Notes: a model not told the origin generated them from the letters alone. 49,885 nt of DNA from Emcibacter sp. (GCA_021774785.1 JAJFIQ010000018.1:1-49885); one strand, 5' to 3'; positions 7,832 to 17,600 are shown, numbered from the stretch's first letter. Program-made: numbers and translations.

Positions 7832-10183
7832 TTAAAATCTTGTTCCGATGTTAAATTGGAAGAATTCTGTTTTGTCGAACTTGTCAGACATAATAGCCTT
7901 GGCAAAGTCAACTCTAAATGGACCAAATGGTGAGGTCCATGTAAATCCGATACCTGCAGATACCCTTGGTTTCGGTGTATCAGCCACTATCGAATGCGTT
8001 AATCCAGTGGCAGGATTAAACAAGTTTTTAGGCAAGTCAATAGAAAATAACGCGCCCGCATCAACAAATGCGCTTGCCTCAATCCCGAGCTCCCGTGCAC
8101 CAGAGCCAAGCGGTATGAATATTTCCAGTGACCCTTTATAAAATACATTCCCGCCTAGCGCATCTGTGGTTAAGTTATCACGCGGACCAATACCGGCCTG
8201 TTCGAAACCACGCATTCGCGGATTTCCCAAGAAGAAACGATCATTAATTCTAATATCCTGACCAAGTGCCAGAATATGACCGCCTTCAGCTTTTGCCCCG
8301 AAAATCCAACGACCATAAATGGGGACAAAATAGTTATAGTTGGCCTGCGTGCGAATATACCGCACATTACCGCCCAATCCGGCTACATCCTGATTAATAA
8401 CGGCCCTTTGCCCACGATTTGGTTTCTGCCTGTTGTCAAGGGAATCATATGACACACCATAACCAACAGATGATGTGGTAAATGTCCCAATATTAGTAAT
8501 CGTAAACGGACTACGGCTGGATAGAAAAATTTCTGGAATATCAATTTTATCCTGACGCAGGTTATAGCGCATACTCATGACAATAAATTCAGTTACCGGA
8601 AAGGCCGTGCGCAGCCCCAAACCAACAGAGACCTGTTCAAAATTAGCTTCCCTGAAACTGTTATCTCTAAAGAATATATCAATACCAGCCACTACGGGGC
8701 GACCAAGGAAATAGGGTTCGGTAAAGCCAACATCAAGTTCTTTACGACGACTTGAAATACGGCTCCCGAAACGCAAGTCCTGCCCTCTGCCTAAAAGGTT
8801 TCGCTCCCTGATACTAAAGTCAAACAAAAAGCTCTCCGCACTGGAAAAACCTGCACCGATCGATAATTCCCCGGTGGCCTGTTCTTCGACAGTTACTTCA
8901 AGAATTGTTTTATCGTTTGCTGTGCCTTCAATCTGGTCTATTTCAACTTCTTTGAAAAAACCTAAGGATTTGACCCGAATTTCTGAGCGTTTCATTTTGG
9001 AAGAGTTATAGGAATCCCCCTCAATAAGCCTCATTTCACGACGGATCACACGGTCATGGGTTCGAACATTACCGCGAATTTCAACCCGTTCCACATAAAC
9101 GCGCGGCGCCTTGTTAACGATATAAGTAATATTAACAGTCTGTTTTTCCCGGTCCCGACGAATACGCGGGCGCACATTAACAAAAGCATAGCCTTTTAGC
9201 CCGGCAACACTGGTCAGATATTCAACTGTCTGATCAATAAGTTCAGAGTTATACAGCTTACCTTCTCTGGTAAATACCAGCAAACTGAGCACATCTGATT
9301 CCAAATCCGGTATCTCACTTTCAACAGTGATCTCCCCAAAATTATAAATCACACCTTCTTCAATAGTATAATTGATGAAGAAATGTTCTTTATTTGGCGC
9401 TAATTCCGTTACGGCAGAGGTAATTCTAAAATCCGCATAACCCTGGGAACGATAAAAATCCCTAAGAAGCTGCTTGTCAAAGGCCATCCTGTCTGGATCA
9501 TAAGTATCATCAGATGTCAGGAACTTCCACCAGCGGCTTTCCTTGGACCGCAGAATGGACCGCAGGTCATCATTATTATAGGTGCTATTACCCATAAAGT
9601 TAATTTTACCAATGCTGCTTTTTGGGCCCTCTGTAATTTCAAAAACCAGATTCACCCGGTTCTGCTCCAACTGAATAACTTTTGGTTCTATGCTGGCAGC
9701 AAAGCGGCCGCCACGGCGATATATTTCCAGAAGCCTCTGAACATCTGCCCGAACTTTTGAGCGGGAAAAAACGATACGGGGGCGCAAATGAATTTCTTCA
9801 TATAGCTTATCGTCTTTTTTAAATTTGTTACCTTCAAACACAATACGATTGATAATCGGGTTTTCAGATATCTCAATAACCAGAATTGAGCCAGACCGAC
9901 CAATCTTCACATCAGAAAACAATCCTGTATTGAATAAGGATTTCAGAGAACGATCGACTTCCTTTTCAACATATAAATCGCCTTTTCGGACAAAAATATA
10001 TGATTTTACAGTATCTACTTCAATCCGCTGGTTACCCTGAACGACGATCTCTGAGATAATATCACGGCCTTTATAGACAGACTGTTGGGCCTGTGCCCCG
10101 GATATGCCCAATAATGAAACACCGATCGCAGAACCAATCAATAAAAACCGAACTAAAAATATTTTACTAATGCAATTTAACAA
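7832..10183 (-). CDS. bamA: BamA, outer membrane protein assembly factor
   Basis: BamA is the essential Omp85 protein that folds and inserts outer-membrane beta-barrels. The 783-residue precursor has a signal peptide ending ISGAQAQ (about residue 33), five POTRA domains (about 40-430; GNQRIE, FEGNKFKKD and INFMGN mark repeat starts) and a 16-strand barrel (about 450-783). It ends with the aromatic residue of FNIGTRF, as outer-membrane barrels do. The barrel carries the conserved RMRGFEQ segment of loop 6. It lies between rseP (upstream) and its chaperone skp (downstream), the standard order. Confidence 0.96.
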   Translation of the reverse strand: MLNCISKIFLVRFLLIGSAIGVSLLGISGAQAQQSVYKGRDIISEIVVQGNQRIEVDTVKSYIFVRKGDLYVEKEVDRSLKSLFNTGLFSDVKIGRSGSILVIEISENPIINRIVFEGNKFKKDDKLYEEIHLRPRIVFSRSKVRADVQRLLEIYRRGGRFAASIEPKVIQLEQNRVNLVFEITEGPKSSIGKINFMGNSTYNNDDLRSILRSKESRWWKFLTSDDTYDPDRMAFDKQLLRDFYRSQGYADFRITSAVTELAPNKEHFFINYTIEEGVIYNFGEITVESEIPDLESDVLSLLVFTREGKLYNSELIDQTVEYLTSVAGLKGYAFVNVRPRIRRDREKQTVNITYIVNKAPRVYVERVEIRGNVRTHDRVIRREMRLIEGDSYNSSKMKRSEIRVKSLGFFKEVEIDQIEGTANDKTILEVTVEEQATGELSIGAGFSSAESFLFDFSIRERNLLGRGQDLRFGSRISSRRKELDVGFTEPYFLGRPVVAGIDIFFRDNSFREANFEQVSVGLGLRTAFPVTEFIVMSMRYNLRQDKIDIPEIFLSSRSPFTITNIGTFTTSSVGYGVSYDSLDNRQKPNRGQRAVINQDVAGLGGNVRYIRTQANYNYFVPIYGRWIFGAKAEGGHILALGQDIRINDRFFLGNPRMRGFEQAGIGPRDNLTTDALGGNVFYKGSLEIFIPLGSGARELGIEASAFVDAGALFSIDLPKNLFNPATGLTHSIVADTPKPRVSAGIGFTWTSPFGPFRVDFAKAIMSDKFDKTEFFQFNIGTRF

Positions 10184-10234
10184 AGAACCCTATCCTGTAT
10201 ATTTTTTTGCTTTTTTATAGCAGAAGCCGTGTTT

Positions 10235-11365
10235 TTACCAGCTAAATTTCAATATGTCGTTGAAAGTAGCCAACATCATTAACCCAAGAATAAAAACTAA
10301 TCCAATACGAAATCCAAATTCTTGCGTTCTTTCACTCAATTTCCGGCCCAAAACCGCTTCAAACCCGTAAAATAAAAGATGCCCACCATCCAACAACGGA
10401 ATAGGAAACAAGTTTATCATACCCAAACTAATAGATACCAATGCCATTATTCTGATCCAGAAATCGATTCCTCTTTTAGCGGATTCCCCTGCTACTTTTG
10501 CAATACCAATTGGTCCACTTAATTCTTTTACTGATCGTATCCCGACGACCATCTGGCGAATTCCGCGCATTGACTGGACGACAATCAATTTTGTTTCCAG
10601 AACACCCGCCCATAATGCTGACCCTATATTATGTTCCCTGATGATTATTTCTTCGGAATTTTGCACACCAATCTGATACAGTTCCAGTGGGTTTCCGCTA
10701 TCATCCAGAACCTGTTCACCGTTCTGTATTATTTTTGTCAATCTCGGCGTAAGTACCAAGTTTATCTTCTCACCATTCCTCAGTACTTCAACATCAATGC
10801 TTTCCCCGGCACTATAAAGAATTTCAATCCTTAAATCATTGAAGCGCTCTATTTCACTGCCATCAGCGGAGATGATAACATCACCTTTTTGAAGTCCTGC
10901 TTCTTCAGCGGCACTGTCCTGTAAAACTTCTGAAACAACAGCAGGGGTATTTATTTGCCCATAAAGGTAGAAAAATGTGGCAAGAATAAGAATTGCAAAG
11001 ATAAAATTGGCGATAGGGCCTGCAAAAACTATCGCGGCCCTCTGGGATAACTTCTTGTGATGAAAGGATACTTTCCGATCTTCTACTGGCATATCATCCA
11101 GATCACCCTCAGGCGTGCTGGCTGCACTGGCATCACCAAAAAATTTAACATACCCCCCCAGCGGCACATAACTTATTTTCCAACGCGTACCTTTTTTATC
11201 CGTCCTGCCCCATATTTCCGGGCCAAAACCAATAGAAAACACATCCACGCGAACACCGTTCAGCCGCGCAATGATGAAATGTCCCCATTCATGGACAAAC
11301 ACCAGAATTGACAACATAGCCAAAAAGGAAACGGTATAAATTATAGCATCAATAAAACTGTCCAT
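10235..11365 (-). CDS. rseP: RseP-type site-2 zinc metalloprotease
   Basis: RseP cleaves transmembrane segments of anti-sigma factors and leftover signal peptides in the inner membrane. The first helix carries the zinc site H25-E-W-G-H29, and the second metal-ligand motif is LLDGG with Asp326. At 376 residues it has one clear PDZ domain (about 125-200, AEEAGLQKGDVIISADG), not the two of the E. coli protein; this is the usual alphaproteobacterial form. Four transmembrane helices are expected (10-30, 105-130, 300-325, 345-370). Its ATG overlaps the dxr stop by one base (TAATG). Confidence 0.94.
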   Translation of the reverse strand: MDSFIDAIIYTVSFLAMLSILVFVHEWGHFIIARLNGVRVDVFSIGFGPEIWGRTDKKGTRWKISYVPLGGYVKFFGDASAASTPEGDLDDMPVEDRKVSFHHKKLSQRAAIVFAGPIANFIFAILILATFFYLYGQINTPAVVSEVLQDSAAEEAGLQKGDVIISADGSEIERFNDLRIEILYSAGESIDVEVLRNGEKINLVLTPRLTKIIQNGEQVLDDSGNPLELYQIGVQNSEEIIIREHNIGSALWAGVLETKLIVVQSMRGIRQMVVGIRSVKELSGPIGIAKVAGESAKRGIDFWIRIMALVSISLGMINLFPIPLLDGGHLLFYGFEAVLGRKLSERTQEFGFRIGLVFILGLMMLATFNDILKFSW

Positions 11366-12522
11366 TACAATCTTCCAATAATTCTTTGTGCCACAGCCCT
11401 TGCCTCTTCATCTATATCATGAACCATTTTAAAGCTAGTCAAGGGTGATGTATCCAACTGTGTTAATGTCTCTTCAACGACCCCTGCAATATCCAGAAAG
11501 TTTATGCGGCCTTCAAGAAAAGCAAAAACGGCCATTTCATTGGCCGCATTCAGGATAGTAGGGGCAGTACCGCCCATATGCAATGCCTCTCTTGCAATAC
11601 GTAGAGCCGGGAACCTTACAGGGTCCGGGTCCAGAAAATCCAAACGTGCCAGTTCCTTCAGATCAAGTTTCTTCGCAGGCGTCTCAATGCGCTCAGGCCA
11701 GCCCAGACTATAGGATATGGGAATTCTCATATCCGGTGACCCAAGTTGCGCAAGTACCGATCCATCCTTATAGGTCACCATGCTATGAATGACCGATTGG
11801 GGGTGGACAATAATTTCAATCTGTTCTTCCTTGACCGGAAACAGGTGATAGGCCTCGATCATTTCAAGGCCCTTATTCATCATCGTCGCCGAATCAACGG
11901 AAATTTTCGCGCCCATATCCCAGTTCGGGTGGGCGACCGCCTGTTCCGGTGTGACCCTGGCCATATCTTCAGAGCTTGAATTTATAAACGGCCCACCCGA
12001 TGCGGTAAGCGTAATGGATTCCACACTATCTGCCCGGTCAAAATCAAATACCTGAAAAATGGCATTATGCTCAGAATCAACGGGCAACAATATAGCGCTA
12101 TGATCTTTAACTTCCTGCATCATCAGACCACCAGCACATACCAGGCATTCCTTGTTGGCCAATGCCACCGTCACACCCCGCCGAATGGCCGATAAAGTAG
12201 GCCGCAGCCCCGCAGCCCCAACAATGGAAGCCATAACCCATTCTGCGGAAAGCTGTGCCGCATCATCAAGTGCCTGCTGTCCTGCGGCAACCTTTACAGG
12301 GGTACCACTTAAAGCATCCTTCAAATCCTGATAGCAGGCTTCATCGGCGATTACCGCATATTCAGCATTAAAATTTTTTGCCTGTGACGCCAGTTCTGAA
12401 ACATTGCGATTAGCCGTCAGGGCGACCACATCATAGGCTTCAGGAGTCCTGCTTATCAAATCAAGGGTATTACATCCCACAGACCCTGTGGAGCCTAATA
12501 TGGTGACGGTCTTTGCCGACAT
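11365..12522 (-). CDS. dxr: 1-deoxy-D-xylulose 5-phosphate reductoisomerase
   Basis: It converts DXP to 2-C-methyl-D-erythritol 4-phosphate with NADPH, the committed step of the MEP isoprenoid pathway. The 385-residue protein starts with the Rossmann nucleotide loop GSTGSVG (10-16). The metal and substrate motifs LLPVDSEHNAIFQ and NKGLEMIEAYHLF are intact. Both its start and its stop overlap neighbouring genes by one base, which indicates tight translational coupling with cdsA and rseP. ispH, the last enzyme of the same pathway, is at 31729. Confidence 0.96.
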   Translation of the reverse strand: MSAKTVTILGSTGSVGCNTLDLISRTPEAYDVVALTANRNVSELASQAKNFNAEYAVIADEACYQDLKDALSGTPVKVAAGQQALDDAAQLSAEWVMASIVGAAGLRPTLSAIRRGVTVALANKECLVCAGGLMMQEVKDHSAILLPVDSEHNAIFQVFDFDRADSVESITLTASGGPFINSSSEDMARVTPEQAVAHPNWDMGAKISVDSATMMNKGLEMIEAYHLFPVKEEQIEIIVHPQSVIHSMVTYKDGSVLAQLGSPDMRIPISYSLGWPERIETPAKKLDLKELARLDFLDPDPVRFPALRIAREALHMGGTAPTILNAANEMAVFAFLEGRINFLDIAGVVEETLTQLDTSPLTSFKMVHDIDEEARAVAQRIIGRL

Positions 12523-13334
12523 CAGAAGCCCGCCCCATAAAGATATAGAATTAAGACCATGGCAGGCGCGGCAAAAACAACCCCATCCACCCGGTCCATT
12601 ATGCCACCATGACCGGGAATGATCGCCCCGGAATCTTTTACCTTAAAATGACGTTTCAGAGCAGACTCGGCCAAATCTCCGATCTGGCTCCATATGGCAA
12701 GCCCGGCTGCAATTGGAACCAAAAATAGTACCTGCATTTGAAAATTAAAATAATAGGCCGCTATCAAGCCTAAAAGAACGGCCGTTAAAGCACCACCGAT
12801 AAGCCCCGCCCATGTTTTATTAGGGCTGATTTTAGGCGACATCTTCGGTCCACCAATAGTTTTACCGGAGAAATAGGCACCTATATCCATAGACCATACG
12901 ATTATCATCATCCACAATACGACCAGACCGCTAGCATTCTGCCCAAGCCATACAAGAGATAATGAAGGCAGCAAAGCATATGCAACCCCCAACAAGGCAA
13001 AATTCAGCTTCATCTTTAAATAGATACTGGCTGCTATCAACAAAACTACGGGTACAAGATACATATATCCATCAAAATATTCTTCTTGAGCCATAGAATA
13101 AACAAACAGAAGAACAGTCATCACCTGAAATACAAAGACCGCATTAAAAGCTTTATCTTCACAAATACCGTTCCATTCATAAAGGATCAGCACAGTGAGC
13201 AAGGTCACAAAGACATTATAGGCGATTCCACCCTGCAGTATGATGAAAATGGCAATGGGTAGCATGACCAAAGCTGATGCTACACGCATCATTAATCCGC
13301 TTTTCTTTTTGGGTGGTATGGAAGTTTCACTCAT
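12522..13334 (-). CDS. cdsA: Phosphatidate cytidylyltransferase (CDP-diglyceride synthase)
   Basis: It makes CDP-diacylglycerol from phosphatidate and CTP, the branch point for phospholipid head groups. The 270 residues form about seven or eight membrane helices. The C-terminal CDS signature is present: SALKRHFKVKDSG followed by PGHGGIMDRVDG (about 215-245). It sits between uppS and dxr, the usual order. The stop codon overlaps the dxr start by one base. Confidence 0.94.
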   Translation of the reverse strand: MSETSIPPKKKSGLMMRVASALVMLPIAIFIILQGGIAYNVFVTLLTVLILYEWNGICEDKAFNAVFVFQVMTVLLFVYSMAQEEYFDGYMYLVPVVLLIAASIYLKMKLNFALLGVAYALLPSLSLVWLGQNASGLVVLWMMIIVWSMDIGAYFSGKTIGGPKMSPKISPNKTWAGLIGGALTAVLLGLIAAYYFNFQMQVLFLVPIAAGLAIWSQIGDLAESALKRHFKVKDSGAIIPGHGGIMDRVDGVVFAAPAMVLILYLYGAGF

Positions 13335-13340
13335 GGGTGA

Positions 13341-14090
13341 TCAGGGTCTCGCGCCATATCGCCGTTCACGACAACAATATTCCTGCACGGCCTGTTCCAG
13401 AACATCCCGGTTAAAATCGGGCCATAAGACATCAAGGAAAACAAATTCCGTATAGGCGATCTGCCATAGCAGGAAATTGCTTATTCTCTGTTCGCCACTT
13501 GTGCGGATGATAAGATCCGGGTCTGGAATGCTGCTGGTATGAAGGTGAGAGGCAAAAATATCCTCCGTTATATCTTCCGGATTAATATCACCGGACTTGA
13601 CTTTATCTGCAAGTTCCCTTGCCGCATCAATGATCTCCGCCCGGCCGCCGTAACTAAGCGCTATAGTCAAACATAAACGAGTATTGCCAAGCGTTTTCTT
13701 TTCCGCAGCCTCTAGAAGTTTGCGGATATTATCGCTAAGCTTGGAACGGTCACCGATAAATGCCAGTCGGATATTCTTTTCATGAAGCTCATCAACTTCC
13801 TTGGTCAAATACCGCTGAAGAAGATTCATAAGGTCATTGACCTCATCTTCCGGTCTGTTCCAATTCTCTGAGGAGAAAGCATAAAGTGTGAGATATTTAA
13901 TCCCCAGATCTATTGAATCCTCAACACAGCGTCGAACGGCATCCGCACCACGCTTATGGCCAGCGACCTTGGGTAACATGCGTTTCTTGGCCCACCGCCC
14001 ATTGCCATCCATAATGATAGCCACATGGACGGGCGGATTCGATTGTTTGATTTTTTTCTTGGAAGCGAATTCTTCCTTAACCAGCAACAT
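13341..14090 (-). CDS. uppS: Undecaprenyl diphosphate synthase (cis-prenyltransferase)
   Basis: It extends farnesyl diphosphate with isopentenyl diphosphate to C55 undecaprenyl diphosphate, the lipid carrier for peptidoglycan and surface polysaccharides. The 249-residue cytoplasmic protein has the MDGNGRWA motif with catalytic Asp28, GHKRG, YAFSSENWNRP and the C-terminal SGEQRISNFLLWQ and PDFN motifs. All the diagnostic residues are present. The N-terminal 20 residues are basic and longer than in E. coli. It lies 16 nt after frr and 6 nt before cdsA. Confidence 0.96.
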   Translation of the reverse strand: MLLVKEEFASKKKIKQSNPPVHVAIIMDGNGRWAKKRMLPKVAGHKRGADAVRRCVEDSIDLGIKYLTLYAFSSENWNRPEDEVNDLMNLLQRYLTKEVDELHEKNIRLAFIGDRSKLSDNIRKLLEAAEKKTLGNTRLCLTIALSYGGRAEIIDAARELADKVKSGDINPEDITEDIFASHLHTSSIPDPDLIIRTSGEQRISNFLLWQIAYTEFVFLDVLWPDFNRDVLEQAVQEYCCRERRYGARP

Positions 14091-14106
14091 AGACCAGGGT
14101 ATCTCC

Positions 14107-14667
14107 TTATACCTGCATTATTTCTTTTTCTTTGACTTCCGTTAGATGATCTATTTCCTTGACCATTTCGTCGGTAAGTTTTTGAATTTGTTCGGAATAA
14201 GACTTTTGCTCATCCTGACTCATTTCATGGTCTTTTTCTAATCTTTTTATAGTATCCATACCGTCCCGACGTACGTTTCGTACCGCAATCCGGCTTTGTT
14301 CGGCATATTTACCGGAAACCTTTGTCAGTTCCGCACGGCGTTCTTCATTCAGTTCCGGAATGGGAATTCGCAAAGTCTGACCATCAACAACCGGATTAAG
14401 ACCAAGGCCAGCATTACGAACCGCTTTTTCTGCCGCAGACACCATGGACTTATCCCAGATATTAACGCTGATCATACGGGCCTCAGGTGTTGAAACTGTG
14501 GCAATCTGATTGAGTGGCATCTGCGCACCATAAGCTTCCACCATAACCGGGTCCATCAGATTGACAGATGCTCTGCCCGTTCTAAGGCCGACAAATTCTG
14601 ATTTAAGGTTGTCAATGGCCCCATTCATCCGGCGCCTGAGATCATTCAGATCAATTTCAGAAGACAT
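14107..14667 (-). CDS. frr: Ribosome recycling factor
   Basis: RRF, with EF-G, splits post-termination ribosomes. I place the start at the ATG at 14667 (186 residues, beginning [14 protein letters not shown]). AGGAG lies about nine bases upstream of it, inside the end of pyrH. A GTG at 14673 would add two residues but is only three bases from that AGGAG. The family core motifs [20 protein letters not shown] and the C-terminal helical bundle RNVRRDGMD are present. It directly follows pyrH. Confidence 0.95.
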   Translation of the reverse strand: MSSEIDLNDLRRRMNGAIDNLKSEFVGLRTGRASVNLMDPVMVEAYGAQMPLNQIATVSTPEARMISVNIWDKSMVSAAEKAVRNAGLGLNPVVDGQTLRIPIPELNEERRAELTKVSGKYAEQSRIAVRNVRRDGMDTIKRLEKDHEMSQDEQKSYSEQIQKLTDEMVKEIDHLTEVKEKEIMQV

Positions 14668-14673
14668 TTTCAC

Positions 14674-15396
14674 TCACTCCTTGGCTATTATTGTAAATTC
14701 GCCTTCGCCACACATGACATGAGCAAATTCACTATGTTTATGGATAGAGAATACGATAATCGGAATATCATTTTCACGCGCCAGCGCAATGGCAGACGTA
14801 TCCATAACTTTAAGGTCTTTTGTCAAAACAGTATGGTAATCCAGTGTATCATATTTTTGCGCATCAGGATTGGTTTTTGGGTCTGCCGTATAAACACCAT
14901 TAACCTGTGTCCCTTTCAGGAGCGCATCACAGCTCATTTCAGCTGCCCTGAGTGCCGCCGCAGTATCGGTGGTAAAAAAGGGATTACCCGTACCGGCAGC
15001 AAAAACGACAACACGGCCCTTTTCCATATGGCGAATGGCTTTTCGGCGAATATAGGGCTCGCAGACTGAGGCAATGGGGAAAGCTGATTGTACCCGGCTA
15101 TCGACACCTTCCTGTTCCAACGCATTCTGAATGGCAATGGAATTCATAACCGTGGCCAACATGCCCATATGATCAGCAGAGGTGCGGTCAAAACCACTTG
15201 CTACCCCGGTCATGCCCCTGAAAATATTTCCCGCCCCGACGACCAGACAAACCTGAACACCCAATTCTTGAACTGTTTTAATCTCAGCTGCGATTCGTCT
15301 GACCATTTTTGGATCAATGCCGTATTCCTGTTCACCCATCAGGGCTTCGCCGGAAAGTTTCAACAAAACACGTTTATATTTAGGAGTCTCAGCCAT
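14674..15396 (-). CDS. pyrH: Uridylate kinase (UMP kinase)
   Basis: It phosphorylates UMP to UDP, feeding pyrimidine nucleotide synthesis. The 240-residue amino-acid-kinase-fold protein starts with [12 protein letters not shown] (glycine-rich phosphate loop). It carries [19 protein letters not shown] and [14 protein letters not shown], all typical of bacterial hexameric UMP kinase. A spacer of about 150 nt with a long imperfect hairpin separates it from tsf. The frr ribosome binding site lies inside its last codons. Confidence 0.96.
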   Translation of the reverse strand: MAETPKYKRVLLKLSGEALMGEQEYGIDPKMVRRIAAEIKTVQELGVQVCLVVGAGNIFRGMTGVASGFDRTSADHMGMLATVMNSIAIQNALEQEGVDSRVQSAFPIASVCEPYIRRKAIRHMEKGRVVVFAAGTGNPFFTTDTAAALRAAEMSCDALLKGTQVNGVYTADPKTNPDAQKYDTLDYHTVLTKDLKVMDTSAIALARENDIPIIVFSIHKHSEFAHVMCGEGEFTIIAKE

Positions 15397-15492
15397 TTAC
15401 ACCTTATATTTTTAAATATATTTTATTTCAGTTATACAGGCTTGTTGTATTTTACAGGCCCCGTAAAAAGTTATAGGGCAGAATATACAATT

Positions 15493-15540
15493 CGGGCCCA
15501 AATGCGAATAAACTTTTACATTTATTCACAAATGAGCCCG
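15493..15540 (-). promoter_or_regulatory. Long intercistronic hairpin between tsf and pyrH
   Basis: CGGGC at 15493-15497 pairs with GCCCG at 15536-15540, and the inner GAATAAA pairs with TTTATTC; A-A mismatches interrupt the stem. On the transcribed strand there is no U run after it, so it is not a standard terminator. It may act as an mRNA processing or stabilising element that makes tsf and pyrH levels differ. Confidence 0.55.
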
Positions 15541-15547
15541 AAAAAAA

Positions 15548-16477
15548 TTAATTACCAGCTACAGCAGCTACTTCAGCAGCAAAGTCTTCTTCAGCTTTTT
15601 CGATACCGGCACCCAGTTCAAGGCGCGTGTAACCAACAAGCTTGATATCTGTTCCAGCATCCTTGGCGGCGTTAGCGATAACCTTGGAAACCTTTGTTTC
15701 ACCGTCAATAATGAATGTCTGTTCGGAGAAAACAACTTCCTGATAGAATTTAGCCATGCGGCCAACAATCATTTTCTCAATGATATTATCAGGCTTGCCT
15801 GATTCCCGGGCCTGTTCAACCAGAACATTACGTTCCCGCTCAACCGCTTTCGAATCAAGTTCATCAACCGTCAGTGCCAATGGTGCCGTAGCCGCCACAT
15901 GCATGGCAAGCTGTTTGCCCAGTGCGGTCAATGTGGCCTCATCAGCTGTTGATTCTAACGCGACCAGAACAGCAATTTTTCCAAGACCGGCTGTAACTGC
16001 GTTATGGATATATGTTGCCACAACACCATTTTCTACAGAAAGACCAGTGGACTGACGAAAGTTCATATTTTCACCGATAGTGCCAACGGCTTCAACAACT
16101 TCGTCTTTAACATTACGACCAGTACCGGGGTAATCCGCCGCCAGGGTCGCTTCATAGTCGCCACCATTTTCAAGGGCAACACCCGCGATATTTTTTACGA
16201 TATCCTGAAAGGCTTCATTGCGGGCAACAAAGTCCGTTTCGGAATTAAGCTCAACCGCTACCGATGTTGTACCATTGGATGCCACAGCCACAAGACCTTC
16301 GGCAGCAACACGACCAGATTTTTTTGCCGCTTTCGAGATGCCTTTCTGACGTAGCCAGTCCATGGCATTTTCAACGTTTCCATCGTTTTCTTTCAGGGCG
16401 TTTTTACAGTCCATCATCCCTGCACCGGATTTTTCACGCAGTTCTTTGACAAGAGAAGCCGTAATCTGAACCATCAT
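15548..16477 (-). CDS. tsf: Elongation factor Ts
   Basis: EF-Ts is the guanine-nucleotide exchange factor for EF-Tu. The 309-residue protein has the N-terminal UBA-like module with LREKSGAGMMDCKNAL (13-28) and the TDFVARN motif that inserts into EF-Tu (near 80), followed by two dimerisation subdomains. The start could be either of two adjacent ATG codons (16477 or 16474). AAGGA sits better for the second. It is preceded by rpsB and followed by pyrH. Confidence 0.96.
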   Translation of the reverse strand: MMVQITASLVKELREKSGAGMMDCKNALKENDGNVENAMDWLRQKGISKAAKKSGRVAAEGLVAVASNGTTSVAVELNSETDFVARNEAFQDIVKNIAGVALENGGDYEATLAADYPGTGRNVKDEVVEAVGTIGENMNFRQSTGLSVENGVVATYIHNAVTAGLGKIAVLVALESTADEATLTALGKQLAMHVAATAPLALTVDELDSKAVERERNVLVEQARESGKPDNIIEKMIVGRMAKFYQEVVFSEQTFIIDGETKVSKVIANAAKDAGTDIKLVGYTRLELGAGIEKAEEDFAAEVAAVAGN

Positions 16478-16502
16478 TCTTCCTTACTATATATGAGAAT
16501 AA

Positions 16503-16534
16503 ATGCAGGCACCGGGCTATCCCGATCCCTGCAT
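16503..16534 (-). promoter_or_regulatory. Nested intercistronic hairpin between rpsB and tsf
   Basis: ATGCAGG (16503-16509) pairs with CCTGCAT (16528-16534), enclosing CGGG-CTAT-CCCG. The U content after it on the minus strand is weak (UUUAUUC), so it is at most a partial attenuator or a processing site between the two translation genes. Confidence 0.55.
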
Positions 16535-16543
16535 CATTTAAAA

Positions 16544-17482
16544 TTATTTAGCAGCTTTTGCTTTAGTGGCCGTTTTCTTGGCGGCGGGCTTCTTAGCTGC
16601 GGCTTTCTTTGCTGGTGCTTTTTTCGTGGCCTTTTTCTCAGCAGGTGCTTCTTCCGAAGCGACTTCTTCAGCAGGAGCTTCTTCTTCAGCCACAACTTCT
16701 ACAGGAGCGGCTTCTTCAGCAGGAGCTTCTTCAGCAACAACAGCTTCTTCAACGGAAACTTCCGCAGCGCCAAGGTCAACACCCTGCTCTACCATTTCCT
16801 GTTGAATGCCATCAAGAACAGCACCGGATACCAGATCACAGTAAAGCTGGATCGCACGGGTCGCGTCATCATTTCCGGGAACCGGGAAAGTGACATTATC
16901 GGGATCACAATTGGTATCCAGAACCGCTACAACGGGAATACCCAGCTTGTTGGCTTCCATAATGGCAAGCTCTTCTTTATTGGTATCAATAACAAACAGA
17001 ATGTTCGGAATTCCTCCCATGTCTTTAATACCACCAAGAGCCCGTTCCAGCTTGTCACGCTCGCGTGTCATCTGAAGCAGTTCTTTCTTGGTAAGCCCAA
17101 CGGTGTCTTCGGACAATTTCACATCAAGGTCTTTCAGACGCTTTATGGAATTTGAAATTGTCTGCCAGTTGGTCATCATACCACCGAGCCAGCGGTGATT
17201 GACATAATACTGGCCGCAGCGTTTCGCGGCTTCGGCGATAGGGCCGGATGCCTGACGTTTTGTACCAACGAACAATACACGACCACCGGATGCGGTAACG
17301 TCACGGACTGTTTCCAGCGCACGATGCAGCAAAGGCACTGTGATCGACAGATTGATAATATGAACTTTATTGCGGGCGCCAAAGATATATTCTTTCATCT
17401 TTGGGTTCCAACGGTGGGCCTGATGCCCAAAATGAACACCAGCTTCAAGAAGCTGACGCATTGAAAAACTTGGCACAGCCAT
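16544..17482 (-). CDS. rpsB: 30S ribosomal protein S2 with extended Ala/Glu/Lys tail
   Basis: S2 is an essential protein of the small ribosomal subunit. Residues 1 to about 235 are the normal S2 core ([49 protein letters not shown]). About 75 further residues form a low-complexity tail, first acidic (repeats like AEEAPAEE), then basic (repeats like [12 protein letters not shown]), ending KAKAAK. E. coli S2 has about 240 residues and no such tail; tails of this type are known in alphaproteobacteria. It leads the rpsB-tsf operon and has a structured leader. Confidence 0.96.
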   Translation of the reverse strand: MAVPSFSMRQLLEAGVHFGHQAHRWNPKMKEYIFGARNKVHIINLSITVPLLHRALETVRDVTASGGRVLFVGTKRQASGPIAEAAKRCGQYYVNHRWLGGMMTNWQTISNSIKRLKDLDVKLSEDTVGLTKKELLQMTRERDKLERALGGIKDMGGIPNILFVIDTNKEELAIMEANKLGIPVVAVLDTNCDPDNVTFPVPGNDDATRAIQLYCDLVSGAVLDGIQQEMVEQGVDLGAAEVSVEEAVVAEEAPAEEAAPVEVVAEEEAPAEEVASEEAPAEKKATKKAPAKKAAAKKPAAKKTATKAKAAK

Positions 17483-17500
17483 AGTATTTTTCCTTAATTT

Positions 17501-17544
17501 ACCGGTTAATCCTCCGCAGGTTGTGGCCCCTTATGGGACACCGG
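17501..17544 (-). promoter_or_regulatory. rpsB mRNA leader: predicted three-way junction
   Basis: On the transcribed strand CCGGU and ACCGG close a junction. It holds two hairpins: CCC-AUAA-GGG with flanking pairs, and CCU-GCGG-AGG. It ends about 18 bases before the rpsB start codon. S2 is known to repress its own operon through its leader in E. coli. The position and compact fold suggest a similar regulatory site, but I infer this from structure only. Confidence 0.45.
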
Positions 17545-17600
17545 AAAGTCTTGCTCAATATGAGGAGGTCAACTTAAATCCTGCGTGTGAAGTAGGCGCG

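Noticed and set aside
7831-7926. Longer start for skp at 7926
   Set aside because: It would overlap bamA in another frame by almost 100 nt and place a clear signal peptide in the middle of the protein.
14719-15069. Open frame of 116 codons on the + strand across pyrH
   Set aside because: It is antisense to a well-conserved pyrH, has no ribosome binding site and no recognisable protein features.
16566-16805. Ala/Ser-rich open frame opposite the rpsB tail
   Set aside because: It only reflects the low-complexity repeats of the S2 tail read on the other strand.
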